Of a stretch of 64,000 nucleotides of DNA, positions 43,703-53,051 are shown piece after piece (the first letter of the stretch is position 1; each line of letters opens with the position of its first letter). Position numbers and translations under genes: made by a program. The notes beneath the pieces were generated by a model that ran no database searches, was not told the DNA's origin, and worked only from the letters and a program-made list of their open reading frames with translations. Origin of the DNA: Verrucomicrobiota bacterium (GTDB lineage Bacteria; Verrucomicrobiota; Verrucomicrobiia; Limisphaerales; UBA9464); the NCBI GenBank assembly GCA_016871615.1, contig VHCX01000001.1, forward strand, positions 62,001 to 126,000, read 5' to 3'.

Positions 43703-44977
43703 ATGTACGGATTCTCCGAACTCCCCAATGGCCTGCGCGTGGTCACGGCCGCGATGCCGCACCTGGCCAGCGTGTCGGTGGGCATCTGGGTGGACACCGG
43801 GGGTCGGCATGAGGGAGCCGGAGAAAACGGGGCCGCCCACTTCATCGAGCACATGCTCTTCAAGGGGACCCGGCGGCGCACGGCCGCCCGGATCTCGCAG
43901 GACATCGAGGGCATCGGCGGCTACCTCAACGCCTTCACCGACGAGGAGCACACCTGCTTCTACAGCCGCGCGGTGGCCTCGCGCCTGCCGGAGCTGCTCG
44001 ACGTGCTGCTCGACATGTTCTTGGACTCCCGGTTCCAGAAGGACGAGATCGACCGCGAGCGCGCCGTGATCCTCGAGGAGCAGGCGATGTACCGCGACCA
44101 GCCGGCCGAACTCGTCCACGACCTGCTGAACCAGGTGCAGTTCCCGAGGCATCCGCTCGGGCGGCCGGTCATCGGCACGGCGCGTTCAATCCGGGGCCTG
44201 GGCCGCCGGGAACTCGTGGGCTTCCTCGACCGGCGATACGTCGCCGGGTCCACCATCATCGCCGCCGCCGGCAACCTCACCCACGAGGCCGTCCTCGCGG
44301 AGTTGGGCCGGTGGATGCCCAGGTTCCGTCCCGGCGCCCCGGCGGTGCGGCCCGCCGCCCCGGCCGAGCCCTCGGCCCCGCGCTGGCTGGTGCACTCCCG
44401 AAAAACCGAGCAGACCCAGGTGGCGCTGGGATTCCGGACCACCCACCGGCGCGATGAGCGGCGCTTCGCCCTGCGCCTGCTCAATGTCGTGCTGGGCGAG
44501 AACATGAGCTCACGGCTTTTCCAGGGAATCCGGGAGCGGCACGGGCTGGCCTACAGCATCCAGAGCACCGGGACGGCCTGGAGCGATTGCGGCGACCTGG
44601 TGATCTCGGCGGGCCTGGAGGATGCCACCCTGGAACGGGCCCTCGGGCTGATGCTCCGCGAGGTGCGGCGGCTGGTGGACCGGGCCCCGGGGAGAGCCGA
44701 ACTCGAGCGGGCCCGCGACTACGCCATCGGGCAGGCCGACCTGTCCCTCGAGGGCTCCGAGCCGACGATGATGTGGCTGGGCGAGCAGATCCTCGGGGAC
44801 GGACGCCTGGTGCCCCCGGAGGAGACCCGTCGCCGGTTGGCCGCGGTCGGCCCCTCCGAGGTGCGTGCCGTCGCCCGGGATTTCCTCCGGGCATCGCGGC
44901 TGTCGCTGGCGCTGGTCAGCCCCCGCTCCTCGGATCGCGGGCTGGCCCGGATCCTGGAGTCCTGGGATGCGGGCTGA
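43703..44977 (+). CDS. M16 family zinc peptidase (processing-peptidase-like)
   Basis: 424 residues from the ATG at 43703. Inverted zinc motif HFIEH (His46, Glu49, His50) with the distal glutamate at 125/126 (ILEEQAMYRDQP). C-terminal half has the second M16 domain with the R/Y pair RERHGLAYSIQ near 280. No signal peptide. The single-chain 420-residue form resembles the PqqL/YmxG branch, the bacterial relative of mitochondrial processing peptidase. Possibly clears short peptides. Convergent with the efflux operon. Confidence 0.9.
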   Translation: MYGFSELPNGLRVVTAAMPHLASVSVGIWVDTGGRHEGAGENGAAHFIEHMLFKGTRRRTAARISQDIEGIGGYLNAFTDEEHTCFYSRAVASRLPELLDVLLDMFLDSRFQKDEIDRERAVILEEQAMYRDQPAELVHDLLNQVQFPRHPLGRPVIGTARSIRGLGRRELVGFLDRRYVAGSTIIAAAGNLTHEAVLAELGRWMPRFRPGAPAVRPAAPAEPSAPRWLVHSRKTEQTQVALGFRTTHRRDERRFALRLLNVVLGENMSSRLFQGIRERHGLAYSIQSTGTAWSDCGDLVISAGLEDATLERALGLMLREVRRLVDRAPGRAELERARDYAIGQADLSLEGSEPTMMWLGEQILGDGRLVPPEETRRRLAAVGPSEVRAVARDFLRASRLSLALVSPRSSDRGLARILESWDAG

Positions 44978-45028
44978 AACACCGGTCCCCCGGGACATCC
45001 CGCCCAAGTCCGTCCTGACATTCCGGCG

Positions 45029-46399
45029 CTACCGTCCGCCGGCGGCGGCGCCCAGGCTCACCCCCTGGCCCATGGCGCGCTCGAGACGGGCCTTGGCCAC
45101 CGTGTAGTCGCGCAAGCCCTGGCTGTGCTGGGTGCGGGCCAGCCTGAGGGCGGTCTGCGCCGAGAGCACCTCCAGCTGGGTGCTGCTGCCGGCCTCGGCC
45201 CTCGCGCCCACCAGGCGGACGGCCTCCTCGGCCTGCTCGATCACCCGGGTCTGCGAGACCAGCACCTCCTTGGATTCGATGAACTGCGAGAAGGCCGTGC
45301 GGACCTCGAGCTCGATGCGGCGGCGGACGTCCTCGGTCTCGAGCCGGGCCCGCTCCTCCCGGGCCCGGGCCACGCCGACCTTCGCCCGGGTCTGCCCGAA
45401 GTCGAAGAGCAGCCAGTTGGCCTGCACCCCCACCGTCCACCCGTCGAGGGTTCGGTCGAGGTCTCGGATGAAGTTGCGGTTCTGCACCCCGTAGCCGGCC
45501 GTCCCGGCGACCGAGGGCATCAGGTCGGACCTTGCCTGGAGCACCTCCTCATGGCGGAGCCTCGTCGCGGCCTCGGCGGCCCGGATCTCGGGGCGGCGCA
45601 CCCACGCCGCGTTCAGCGCCGCGCCCACGGTGACCTCGAAGGGCTCGGCCCGGAGCGTGTCGGCGGTGCGCAGCGGCACGTCGACCCCGGAGTCGGCCGG
45701 CACGTCGCAACCCAGCAGCATGGCGAGGGTGTTCCGGGCGATGCGCTCCTGGTTGCGGGCCCGGATCAGCGGCGGCAGCGCATTGGCCAGCTCCACCTCG
45801 GCGCGCAGCACGTTGAAGCGAGGCACGGTGCCGGCCTCGAGGCTGCGTCGGGCCGTCTGCAGCTCCTCCTCGAGCAGCTTCCTCGAGGCCTCCTGGACAC
45901 CGATCTGCTCCACCGCCAGCAGCACGTCGCTGTAGGCTACGCGCACCTGGAGCAGGGTGTCGGCGACCAGCGCCTGGTAGGACGCCAGCGCCGCCTCGCG
46001 GGTGAGACCGGAGGAACGGGCCAGCGACCGGTACTTGCCCCCGGCTAAGAGCGGCTGGGTGACCACGAGGTTCGCGTTCCAGCTCTGGTTGTTGAAGAAG
46101 GGCGTCGCGGGCTGGGCCGGGCCGAACTGGACCCGCTCGATCCGACCCTCGTCGAGCTGCTGGTAGTTGCCGGTGGAGGCGAGCCGCGGCAACCGGGCCG
46201 TCCGCTGCTGGATCGACACGCCGTGCGATTCCTCGAGGTCCTGCCGGCCCTTGGCGAGGGTCACGTTGTGCGCCAGCGCATGCTCGAGGGCCTGCTCGAG
46301 GGTGATCGGCGCGGCCGGCATCGGCACGGCGGGCGGTCTGGCCCCGGCCGCGAGGGCCCGGAGGCTGAGGATCAGGACAAGGAGGACGGGCGATCTCAT
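45029..46399 (-). CDS. TolC-like outer-membrane efflux channel protein
   Basis: 456 residues. Signal peptide (LLVLILSLRALAAGARP), then two outer-membrane-efflux repeats rich in Ala, Glu and Arg with the pattern ITLEQALEHALAHNVTL (about 32-48) and the second repeat near 255. NANLVVTQPLLAGGKY and VQANWLLFDFGQTRAKV are the usual beta-strand segments. It provides the outer-membrane exit for the ABC exporter encoded upstream. It is the last of four minus-strand genes and begins six bases after the adaptor stop. Confidence 0.92.
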   Translation of the reverse strand: MRSPVLLVLILSLRALAAGARPPAVPMPAAPITLEQALEHALAHNVTLAKGRQDLEESHGVSIQQRTARLPRLASTGNYQQLDEGRIERVQFGPAQPATPFFNNQSWNANLVVTQPLLAGGKYRSLARSSGLTREAALASYQALVADTLLQVRVAYSDVLLAVEQIGVQEASRKLLEEELQTARRSLEAGTVPRFNVLRAEVELANALPPLIRARNQERIARNTLAMLLGCDVPADSGVDVPLRTADTLRAEPFEVTVGAALNAAWVRRPEIRAAEAATRLRHEEVLQARSDLMPSVAGTAGYGVQNRNFIRDLDRTLDGWTVGVQANWLLFDFGQTRAKVGVARAREERARLETEDVRRRIELEVRTAFSQFIESKEVLVSQTRVIEQAEEAVRLVGARAEAGSSTQLEVLSAQTALRLARTQHSQGLRDYTVAKARLERAMGQGVSLGAAAGGR

Positions 46400-46405
46400 G
46401 GCGGT

Positions 46406-47377
46406 TCAACGGGCGGCGGGCGTGGAGATGGCGGCGCTCCTGGCAGCCTCGGGACGCTGGATGAACACGTCGACCTGCTGGCCGACGTAGACGGGGAAGC
46501 CCGGCCGGTCGAAGGCATAGACCACCTGCAGGACCCGGGTGTCGACCCGCTCCAGGGAGTCGCCGGTGAGGCTGCGCTTGGGCACGACGTAGGGCTCGAT
46601 GCGGACGAACTGCAGCGGCACCCGCAGGTCGGAATGGCCCTTGAGCGAGGCCACCGCCGGCTGGTCGGGCCGCATGAGCACGGCGTCCTGCTCGTCGACC
46701 TCGGCCCGCACCTGGAAGCGGTCGACGTCGCCCAGCAGCATGAGCGGCTCGGCCGACTTCAGCGCGGCGAACTCGCCCTCGCGCAGGTTGACCTGGAGCA
46801 GTCGGCCGTCCCTCGGCGACCGCACCGTCAGCAGCTCGAGGTCCGTGCCGGCCTGCCGGACGGCCTCCTCGGCCACCGCGATGGCGGCGGCGGTGGCGGC
46901 CGCCCGGGCACGGGCCGTCGCCAGCGAGAACTCCCGGCGCTTGACCTCGTCCTCGGTCGCGACGCGGTCGCGGCCCAGCTGGGCGAAGCGCCGCACCTGG
47001 TCGGCGAGGTCGGCGATCTGGGCCTCGTCCACGCCGGACTGCGCCCGCAACGAGGCCACCTGCGCCTCCAGGAGGCGGATGCGCGCACGGACCTCGCGGT
47101 CGTCCAGCTGGAAGAGCGGATCCCCGGCCTTCACCGCATCGCCCACCTTGACCAGGACCCGGGTCACGAGGCCCTCGCGCGGCGCGGCCACCTTGACGTT
47201 CTCTCGGGAGGCCTCGATGAGGCCGGTCGACGCCACGGTCCGGGCGTAGGGCGATCGCGGCGGCGGGGACACCGGCCCGGGATTCGCGGGCTGGGTACCC
47301 TGCCCCTTCACGAGGAAGAGCACCGCGCCGACGCCACAGAGGGCGAGCCAGAAGGACATGCGTTGGAAGAGGATCAT
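46406..47377 (-). CDS. Periplasmic adaptor (membrane-fusion) protein, HlyD/DevB-like
   Basis: 323 residues. N-terminal membrane anchor (MSFWLALCGVGAVLFLV), lipoyl-like motif APREGLVTRVLVKVGDAVKAGDPLFQLDDRE (about 64-95), a long coiled-coil helix with DLADQVRRFAQL, then a beta-barrel domain VRSPRDGRLLQVNLREGEF. It links the inner-membrane ABC complex to the TolC-like channel. Twenty bases separate it from the ATPase stop. Confidence 0.92.
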   Translation of the reverse strand: MILFQRMSFWLALCGVGAVLFLVKGQGTQPANPGPVSPPPRSPYARTVASTGLIEASRENVKVAAPREGLVTRVLVKVGDAVKAGDPLFQLDDREVRARIRLLEAQVASLRAQSGVDEAQIADLADQVRRFAQLGRDRVATEDEVKRREFSLATARARAAATAAAIAVAEEAVRQAGTDLELLTVRSPRDGRLLQVNLREGEFAALKSAEPLMLLGDVDRFQVRAEVDEQDAVLMRPDQPAVASLKGHSDLRVPLQFVRIEPYVVPKRSLTGDSLERVDTRVLQVVYAFDRPGFPVYVGQQVDVFIQRPEAARSAAISTPAAR

Positions 47378-47396
47378 GGTCGGACGGGACGGGGGT

Positions 47397-48155
47397 TCAT
47401 GAACGTTGGGCCGCCTGGATGAAGGCGCCGAGGGCGTGGCCGGAGTGGACCGCCGTCACCCGGCCATCCTCCATCTCGCTGATCCGGTCGGCGTATCCGT
47501 AGATCCGCGGATCGTGGGTGACGATGAGCACGCAGCGACCCGGTGCCCGGGCGGCCCCGCTGAGCAGGTCCATGATCTGGTGGCCGGTGACCGAGTCGAG
47601 GGCGCTGGTGGGCTCGTCGCAGATCACCAGGCGAGGCTCGTGGACCAGCGCCCGGGCGATGGCGACCCGCTGCTGCTGACCCCCCGACAACTGGGTGGGG
47701 CGCTGGCGCTCGCGTCCGCCGAGCCCGACCTGCCCGAGGCGCTCGGACGCGCGGGCCTCGGCCTCCCGGCGCGGGGCCCCCTGCAGCAGCATCGGCACGC
47801 TGACGTTCTCCAGAAGGGTGAGGGTCGGGATGAGGTTGAACTGCTGGAAGATGAAGCCGATATGCCGGCACCGGAATCGGGTCACCTCGGCCGATGACAG
47901 CGCGGTGAGCATCGACCCGAGGACCTCCACCTGGCCGGCGTCGCACCCGAGGGTCCCGGCCAGCACGCTCAGCAGCGTCGTCTTGCCGCATCCGGAGGGG
48001 CCGACGATCAGGTGCAGTTCGCCCTCTAGGGCCTCGAAATCGGCCCCCTTCAGCGCCAGCGTCCGGGCGTCGCCGGAGCCGAAGGCCTTGACGACTCCGC
48101 GGGCGGAGATGGCCCGCTCGGACAGGTTCCGGGAGTTCGGTTCGTGGGATACCAT
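47397..48155 (-). CDS. ABC exporter ATP-binding protein, DevA/MacB/LolD-like
   Basis: 252 residues from the ATG at 48155. Walker A GPSGCGKT (about 51-58), Q-loop FQQFNLIPTLTLLENV, signature LSGGQQQR, Walker B LVICDEP, H-loop VTHDP. This MacB/LolD branch works by mechanotransmission with FtsX-type permeases. The permease is encoded just upstream and the adaptor just downstream, so the exporter is complete within four genes. Confidence 0.93.
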   Translation of the reverse strand: MVSHEPNSRNLSERAISARGVVKAFGSGDARTLALKGADFEALEGELHLIVGPSGCGKTTLLSVLAGTLGCDAGQVEVLGSMLTALSSAEVTRFRCRHIGFIFQQFNLIPTLTLLENVSVPMLLQGAPRREAEARASERLGQVGLGGRERQRPTQLSGGQQQRVAIARALVHEPRLVICDEPTSALDSVTGHQIMDLLSGAARAPGRCVLIVTHDPRIYGYADRISEMEDGRVTAVHSGHALGAFIQAAQRS

Positions 48156-48195
48156 CGGGGAAGGGTCGGCAGACGTTGGTCGGACGCGGTGGGCG

Positions 48196-49350
48196 TCACC
48201 CACGGAAGACGATGGCCGGCTCCAGGCGCGCAACCCGCCGGATGCCAAAGAGCGCGGCCAGCGCGCAGATGAGCACCACCCCGCCCATCGCCTGGAACAG
48301 GAAGGGCACCTCCAGCTTGAAGGGGGGCTGCCCCCCCTTGGCGACGGTCAGCCCGAAGAGGGCCGTCAGGCCGATGCCGATGCCGAAGCCGATCAGGCCC
48401 ACCGTCAGCGACTGCACCAGCAGCATGCCGGCCAGCAGGCCGTTGCCGGCCCCCATGGCCTTGAGCGCCCCGAGGTTGCGAAGGTTCTCGAGCACGAAGG
48501 AGTAGAAGGTCTGTCCGCTGATCGCCACGCCCACCACGAAGCCGAGAATGATCGTGGTCAGGAAGGAGATCGGGATGCCCGTGTTGGTCCAGACCCACTT
48601 CAGGGTGGCCTTCTCGAACTGGGGCACGGTGAAGGCCCGGAGACCCGTGGCGGCCGAGATCCTCCGGGCCACCTCCGCCGTGTCCAGGCCGGGCTTGGGC
48701 TCGGCCAGGATCATCGAGAGCATCTTGCGCTGCCGTGGCGCGTACTGCAGCGCCTGGTCGTAGCTGGCGAAGACGTAGGGATAGCCGAAGAAATGCCGCT
48801 CGGTCTGGCAGATGCCCACGACCCGCGCCTCGCGGTCGTTGATCTCGAAGGTGTCGCCGACCCGCAGCGGTCGGCCCATCCCGGCGCCAAGGCGGTTGGT
48901 CTCGGCGGCCAGGGTGTCGATGACCACGCTGTTGGGCAGGCGCAACTGCTCGATGTCGCCCTCGAGCATGCGTGCGGGCCGCCCATAGAGGGTGCCCGAG
49001 TGCAGGCCGATCATCTGGATCATCTTGTCGGCGCCGTCGGGGGTCCGCGCCTTGAGCACGCCCTGGAAGAGGGGCACGGCGAAATCCACGCCGTCGACCG
49101 ACCGCACCCGGTTCACGTCTGTGTCGCGCATGGCCTTGGTCTCGTTGACCTGGTCGACCCGGGATTCGACCACCCAGATCGATGCCCGCATGTTCCGCAT
49201 GTGGCTGGTCGTCCACGACAGCAGGCCCTGAAAGACGAAGTACTGCTGGGTCATCAGCAGCGACGAGAAGGCCAGGCCGCCGACCAGCATCCAGTACTTG
49301 GGTCGGTCGCCGAGCAGCATCTTGAGCGCGATGAGGAACATGCAGTCCAT
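48196..49350 (-). CDS. FtsX-type ABC exporter permease (DevC-like)
   Basis: 384 residues. One membrane helix near the N-terminus, a MacB-type periplasmic domain (about 45-245), and three C-terminal helices, the FtsX plan, with SFVLENLRNLGALKAMGAGN as coupling region. DevC of cyanobacteria is the closest architectural match, secreting glycolipids. The cargo here is unknown. It is the first gene of the exporter operon, with a 162-base upstream region shared with rseP. An ATG three codons in is an alternative start. Confidence 0.9.
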   Translation of the reverse strand: MDCMFLIALKMLLGDRPKYWMLVGGLAFSSLLMTQQYFVFQGLLSWTTSHMRNMRASIWVVESRVDQVNETKAMRDTDVNRVRSVDGVDFAVPLFQGVLKARTPDGADKMIQMIGLHSGTLYGRPARMLEGDIEQLRLPNSVVIDTLAAETNRLGAGMGRPLRVGDTFEINDREARVVGICQTERHFFGYPYVFASYDQALQYAPRQRKMLSMILAEPKPGLDTAEVARRISAATGLRAFTVPQFEKATLKWVWTNTGIPISFLTTIILGFVVGVAISGQTFYSFVLENLRNLGALKAMGAGNGLLAGMLLVQSLTVGLIGFGIGIGLTALFGLTVAKGGQPPFKLEVPFLFQAMGGVVLICALAALFGIRRVARLEPAIVFRG

Positions 49351-49512
49351 CCGGGCACCGCGGTCCCGGCGCCCGGATGACCATCGACCGGGAGGGTCGG
49401 AACCGTCAAACGACCTTTGAGGGGCGACTTCCCCGGGGGCGATCCGTCCGCAAGGTTTTCGAGGACGGGCGGTTGCCCGGCAGGGTCTCCGACCCTAAGT
49501 TAACGGGTGTCC

Positions 49513-50901
49513 ATGATCGGAGACCTGTTTCACAAAGCCTACGTGGTGCTCGCGGTGCTGCTCTTCTTCGGCGCGTCGGTCTTCGTCCACGAATACGGCC
49601 ACTTCTGGATGGCCCGCCTGCGCCGCATGGTGGTGCTGGGCTTCTCCATCGGCTTCGGCCCGAAGATCCTCGGCTGGAAGGATCGCCAGGGGGTCGAGTG
49701 GGCCCTGCGTTGGATTCCCGCCGGCGGCTTCGTGAAGCTGCCGCAGATGCTCACCTCCGAGGCGATCGAGGGGGCCGCCGATCCGGCCATCGCCCCGGCC
49801 TCACCCTGGTCCCGGATCTGGGTGGCGCTCGCCGGCCCCGTCATGAACCTGCTCTTCGCCCTGCTCATCGCCACCCTGATCTGGGCCGTGGGGCTTCCGG
49901 TGCCGGTCAACCCGCCGGTGATCGGATACGTCGAGCCGGGCTCGGCGGAAGAGCGCCTGGGCATCCGCGAGGGCGACCGGATCGTCCGGGTCGACGGCCG
50001 GACCGTGAAGAACTGGCAGGAGGTTCAGCGGTTCACGGTCCTGGCCCGTTCCACCAACATCCCGGTGGAAATCGCCCGGGGCGAGTCGGTGGCCACCCAC
50101 GTCCTGACCGCCACCGTCAACCCGACCTTCGGCCTCAAGCTGCTGAACCTGGACCCGCGCGACCACCCCGCGGTGATGGCGCTCACACCCGGCGGGTCGG
50201 CCGAGGAAGCCGGGCTGCAGGTGGGCGACGAGTTCATCGCCTTCGGGGGCGTGCCCATCCTGGGACAGGGCCAACTGGTCGACCTCATCCAGCAGCGCAC
50301 CGGCAAGCCCTCCGAGGTCGAGGTGCGGCGCGGCGATCAGCGCCTGAAGCTTACCGTCACGCCGAAGACCGACACCGCCACGGGCAAGGGGCGCATCGGC
50401 GTGAGCATCGCCTCGAGCCGGGTCATCACCTATCAGGTCCAGCGGCCGGGTCCGACGCCGTGGGAGCAGATCTCCGGCGTGGTGGTCCAGATGGGGGAAC
50501 TCATCGGAGCGCTGGTGCACTCCAAGGAGACCGGCATCGGGGCCAAGGACATGAGCGGCCCGGTCGGGATCTTCGGCAAGCTGGCGGCCGACGTGAACGC
50601 CGACATCCGGCTGGCCCTGAGCTTCCTGGTGCTGCTCAACGTCAATCTCGCGATCATCAACCTGATGCCCATCCCGGTGCTCGACGGCGGGCACATCACG
50701 CTGGCGCTCTTCGAACTGGTCACCCGTCGCCGGGTGGCCCCCCGTTTCCAGGAGATCGCCACCTCGGCCTTCGCCCTGGTCCTCCTGAGCTTCATGGCCT
50801 ACGTGTCGTTCTTCGACCTCGTGAAGCGTGGCCCGCTCTTCCGGGCGATGTTCCGCCAGGAGACGGTCATCGAGTCGGGCCCCGCCCCCACCCGCCCCTG
50901 A
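49513..50901 (+). CDS. rseP: Site-2 protease RseP (RIP metalloprotease)
   Basis: 462 residues from the ATG at 49513; a GTG two codons upstream is possible. Zinc motif HEYGH (His26, Glu27, His30) in the first membrane helix, two PDZ domains (about 125-200 and 205-290), and the third zinc ligand in NLMPIPVLDGGH (Asp about 391). It cleaves membrane-bound anti-sigma factors and signal peptides within the inner membrane. Often next to isoprenoid or outer-membrane genes (dxr, bamA); here ispG follows. Confidence 0.94.
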   Translation: MIGDLFHKAYVVLAVLLFFGASVFVHEYGHFWMARLRRMVVLGFSIGFGPKILGWKDRQGVEWALRWIPAGGFVKLPQMLTSEAIEGAADPAIAPASPWSRIWVALAGPVMNLLFALLIATLIWAVGLPVPVNPPVIGYVEPGSAEERLGIREGDRIVRVDGRTVKNWQEVQRFTVLARSTNIPVEIARGESVATHVLTATVNPTFGLKLLNLDPRDHPAVMALTPGGSAEEAGLQVGDEFIAFGGVPILGQGQLVDLIQQRTGKPSEVEVRRGDQRLKLTVTPKTDTATGKGRIGVSIASSRVITYQVQRPGPTPWEQISGVVVQMGELIGALVHSKETGIGAKDMSGPVGIFGKLAADVNADIRLALSFLVLLNVNLAIINLMPIPVLDGGHITLALFELVTRRRVAPRFQEIATSAFALVLLSFMAYVSFFDLVKRGPLFRAMFRQETVIESGPAPTRP

Positions 50902-50907
50902 GCGTGG

Positions 50908-50967
50908 CCACCTCCCCGGGCCGCCACCTCCCCGGGCCGCCACCACCCCGGGCCGCCACCACCCCAT
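50908..50967 (+). repeat. 16-bp tandem repeat between rseP and ispG (about 3.75 copies)
   Basis: The unit CCACCTCCCCGGGCCG occurs twice (50908-50923, 50924-50939). A third copy, CCACCACCCCGGGCCG, differs at two bases, and a partial fourth ends at 50967. Each unit contains a CCCGGG palindrome. It begins six bases after the rseP stop. The rest of the 174-base gap shows nothing firm. Confidence 0.88.
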
Positions 50968-51075
50968 GGATGGCCGGCCGACGCCCGGGGCGCGCCCCCT
51001 CGCCACCCTCCGACGGCCTCCCCGACGTTGACGCCGCCCGCCGACATCCCGTTTATTGCCCCCACGGACCGAGCC

Positions 51076-52866
51076 ATGAAGTACTGCCCCTCCCCCTGGA
51101 ACCCCCGACGCAGACCCGCCCGCGAAGTCGTCGTCGGCGACCCGGCCTGCGGCGGCGTGGTCATCGGCGGCGACCACCCCGTGGTGAAGCAATCGATGCT
51201 CACCTGCGACACGATGGACACCGCCGAGTGCGTGCGGCAGACCCTCGAGCTGGTGGCCGTCGGCTGCCAGATCGTCCGCATCACCGCACCCACGGTGAAG
51301 GACGCGGCAAACCTCGAGCACATCGCCCGGGAGCTTCGGACGCGCGGGTGCCATGTGCCGCTGGTGGCCGACATCCACTTCAAGCCGGAGGCGGCGATGG
51401 AGGCCGTGAAGTGGGTGGAGAAGGTCCGCATCAACCCGGGCAACTACGCCGACAGCAAGAAGTTCGCGGTCAAGGAATACACCGACACGGCCTACGCCGA
51501 GGAACTGGCCCGGATCGAATCGCGCTTCACGCCGCTGGTGCTGGAGGCCAGGAGACTGGGGCGGGCGCTGCGCATCGGCACCAACCACGGCTCGCTCAGC
51601 GACCGGATCATGAACCGCTACGGCGACACGCCGCTCGGCATGGTCGAGAGCGCGCTCGAATTCGCCCGCATCTGCCGTCGGCACGACTTCCACCACTTCG
51701 TCTTCTCGATGAAGTCCTCCAACCCCAAGGTGATGATCGAGTGCTACCGGCTGCTGGCCGCGCGCCTCGACCAGGAGGGTCCCGACTGGAACTACCCGCT
51801 CCACCTGGGCGTGACCGAGGCCGGCGAGGGCGAGGACGGCCGCATCAAGTCGGCCATCGGCATCGGCTCGCTCTTGTGCGACGGCCTGGGCGACACCATC
51901 CGGGTCTCGCTCACCGAGGACAGCCCCCGGGAGATCGCCGTCTGCAACGAGCTGCTGGCGAACCTGCCGCGGTGGACCTCCGCCGGCACCCCGGCCGACC
52001 CCGCCCGCCCCGCCCTGCCCGAGCGGTCACTGGCCTGGGATCCCTTCACCTTCCGGCGCCGCGAATCGGTGCCGTCGCCGCTCGGCGACCTGCCCGCCGG
52101 GGGTGACCACCTCGTGCGCGTGGTCGTGGAGCGCAAGACCTTCGACGCGGTGGCACCGCGCATCGCGGCCAAGGCCGACGTCCGGCCCGAGGCGGTCCAT
52201 GAGGACCTGAACCTGCTGGAGGTGGATCCCGCCTCGGACTTCCCGCATCCCCCGTGCGAGACCCAGTGGGTCACCGTGCGCGACGACGTGGCCCTGCCCA
52301 CGATCACGGCCTTCCGGTTGCTGGCCGTCCGACTGGCGTCGCTCGGGAGCCGCAACCCCATCCTGCTCAAGGACCGCCTCGCCGAACCGGGGGAGGCCCT
52401 GACGCCGGAGGCCGCGCTGCTGCAGGCGTCGGTCACCCTGGGGTCGCTGCTGGCCGACGGCATCGGCGACGCGATCCTCGTGCGTTCCGAGCCCGGGCCG
52501 GGCCAGGGCCTGCGCCTGGCGTTCAACCTCCTGCAGGCGGCCGGGTGCCGATCGTTCAAGACCGACTACGTGGCCTGCCCGAGCTGCGGCCGCACCCTCT
52601 TCAACCTCCAGACCGTCACCGCCCGGATCAAGGCGCGTACCGACCATCTCAAGGGCGTTAGGATCGCCATCATGGGCTGCATCGTGAACGGCCCGGGCGA
52701 GATGGCCGACGCCGATTTCGGCTACGTCGGCGGGGCGCCCAACAAGATCAACCTCTACGTCGGCAAGAAGCCGGTCCGCTTCAACATCCCCGAGGACGAG
52801 GCCGTCGATCGCCTCGTGGACCTCATCCGCGAGCACGGCAAGTGGCGGGATCCCGAGGCCTCCTGA
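51076..52866 (+). CDS. ispG: 4-hydroxy-3-methylbut-2-enyl diphosphate synthase, long insert form
   Basis: 596 residues from the ATG at 51076. TIM barrel with QSMLTCDTMDT, RITAPTVKDA, ADIHFKPEAAM and RINPGNYAD. The 4Fe-4S domain has Cys501 and Cys504 (CPSCGRTLF), Cys535 and Glu542 (GCIVNGPGEMADADFGYVGG). Between barrel and cluster domain lies an extra domain of about 200 residues (roughly 290-480), as in plant, Chlamydia and Bacteroidetes IspG, versus about 370 residues in E. coli. Penultimate MEP-pathway step, needing reduced ferredoxin/flavodoxin. Confidence 0.95.
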   Translation: MKYCPSPWNPRRRPAREVVVGDPACGGVVIGGDHPVVKQSMLTCDTMDTAECVRQTLELVAVGCQIVRITAPTVKDAANLEHIARELRTRGCHVPLVADIHFKPEAAMEAVKWVEKVRINPGNYADSKKFAVKEYTDTAYAEELARIESRFTPLVLEARRLGRALRIGTNHGSLSDRIMNRYGDTPLGMVESALEFARICRRHDFHHFVFSMKSSNPKVMIECYRLLAARLDQEGPDWNYPLHLGVTEAGEGEDGRIKSAIGIGSLLCDGLGDTIRVSLTEDSPREIAVCNELLANLPRWTSAGTPADPARPALPERSLAWDPFTFRRRESVPSPLGDLPAGGDHLVRVVVERKTFDAVAPRIAAKADVRPEAVHEDLNLLEVDPASDFPHPPCETQWVTVRDDVALPTITAFRLLAVRLASLGSRNPILLKDRLAEPGEALTPEAALLQASVTLGSLLADGIGDAILVRSEPGPGQGLRLAFNLLQAAGCRSFKTDYVACPSCGRTLFNLQTVTARIKARTDHLKGVRIAIMGCIVNGPGEMADADFGYVGGAPNKINLYVGKKPVRFNIPEDEAVDRLVDLIREHGKWRDPEAS

Positions 52867-53051
52867 AGGTCTGGACGGGTGTGCGGGCGGGTGTGCGGGG
52901 CCAAGGGAACGTCAGCCCGGCCTCGGGCCAAAAGCGCCAAAACGGGGCGGAGCAGTTCCATTCCCTCTCGGGCAGGAACGCGGAAGCGGGATCGACCGAA
53001 CCCTGCGGCCCGGCAGGCCGACCATGACGATCGCCCCGCCGGGACCGACCG

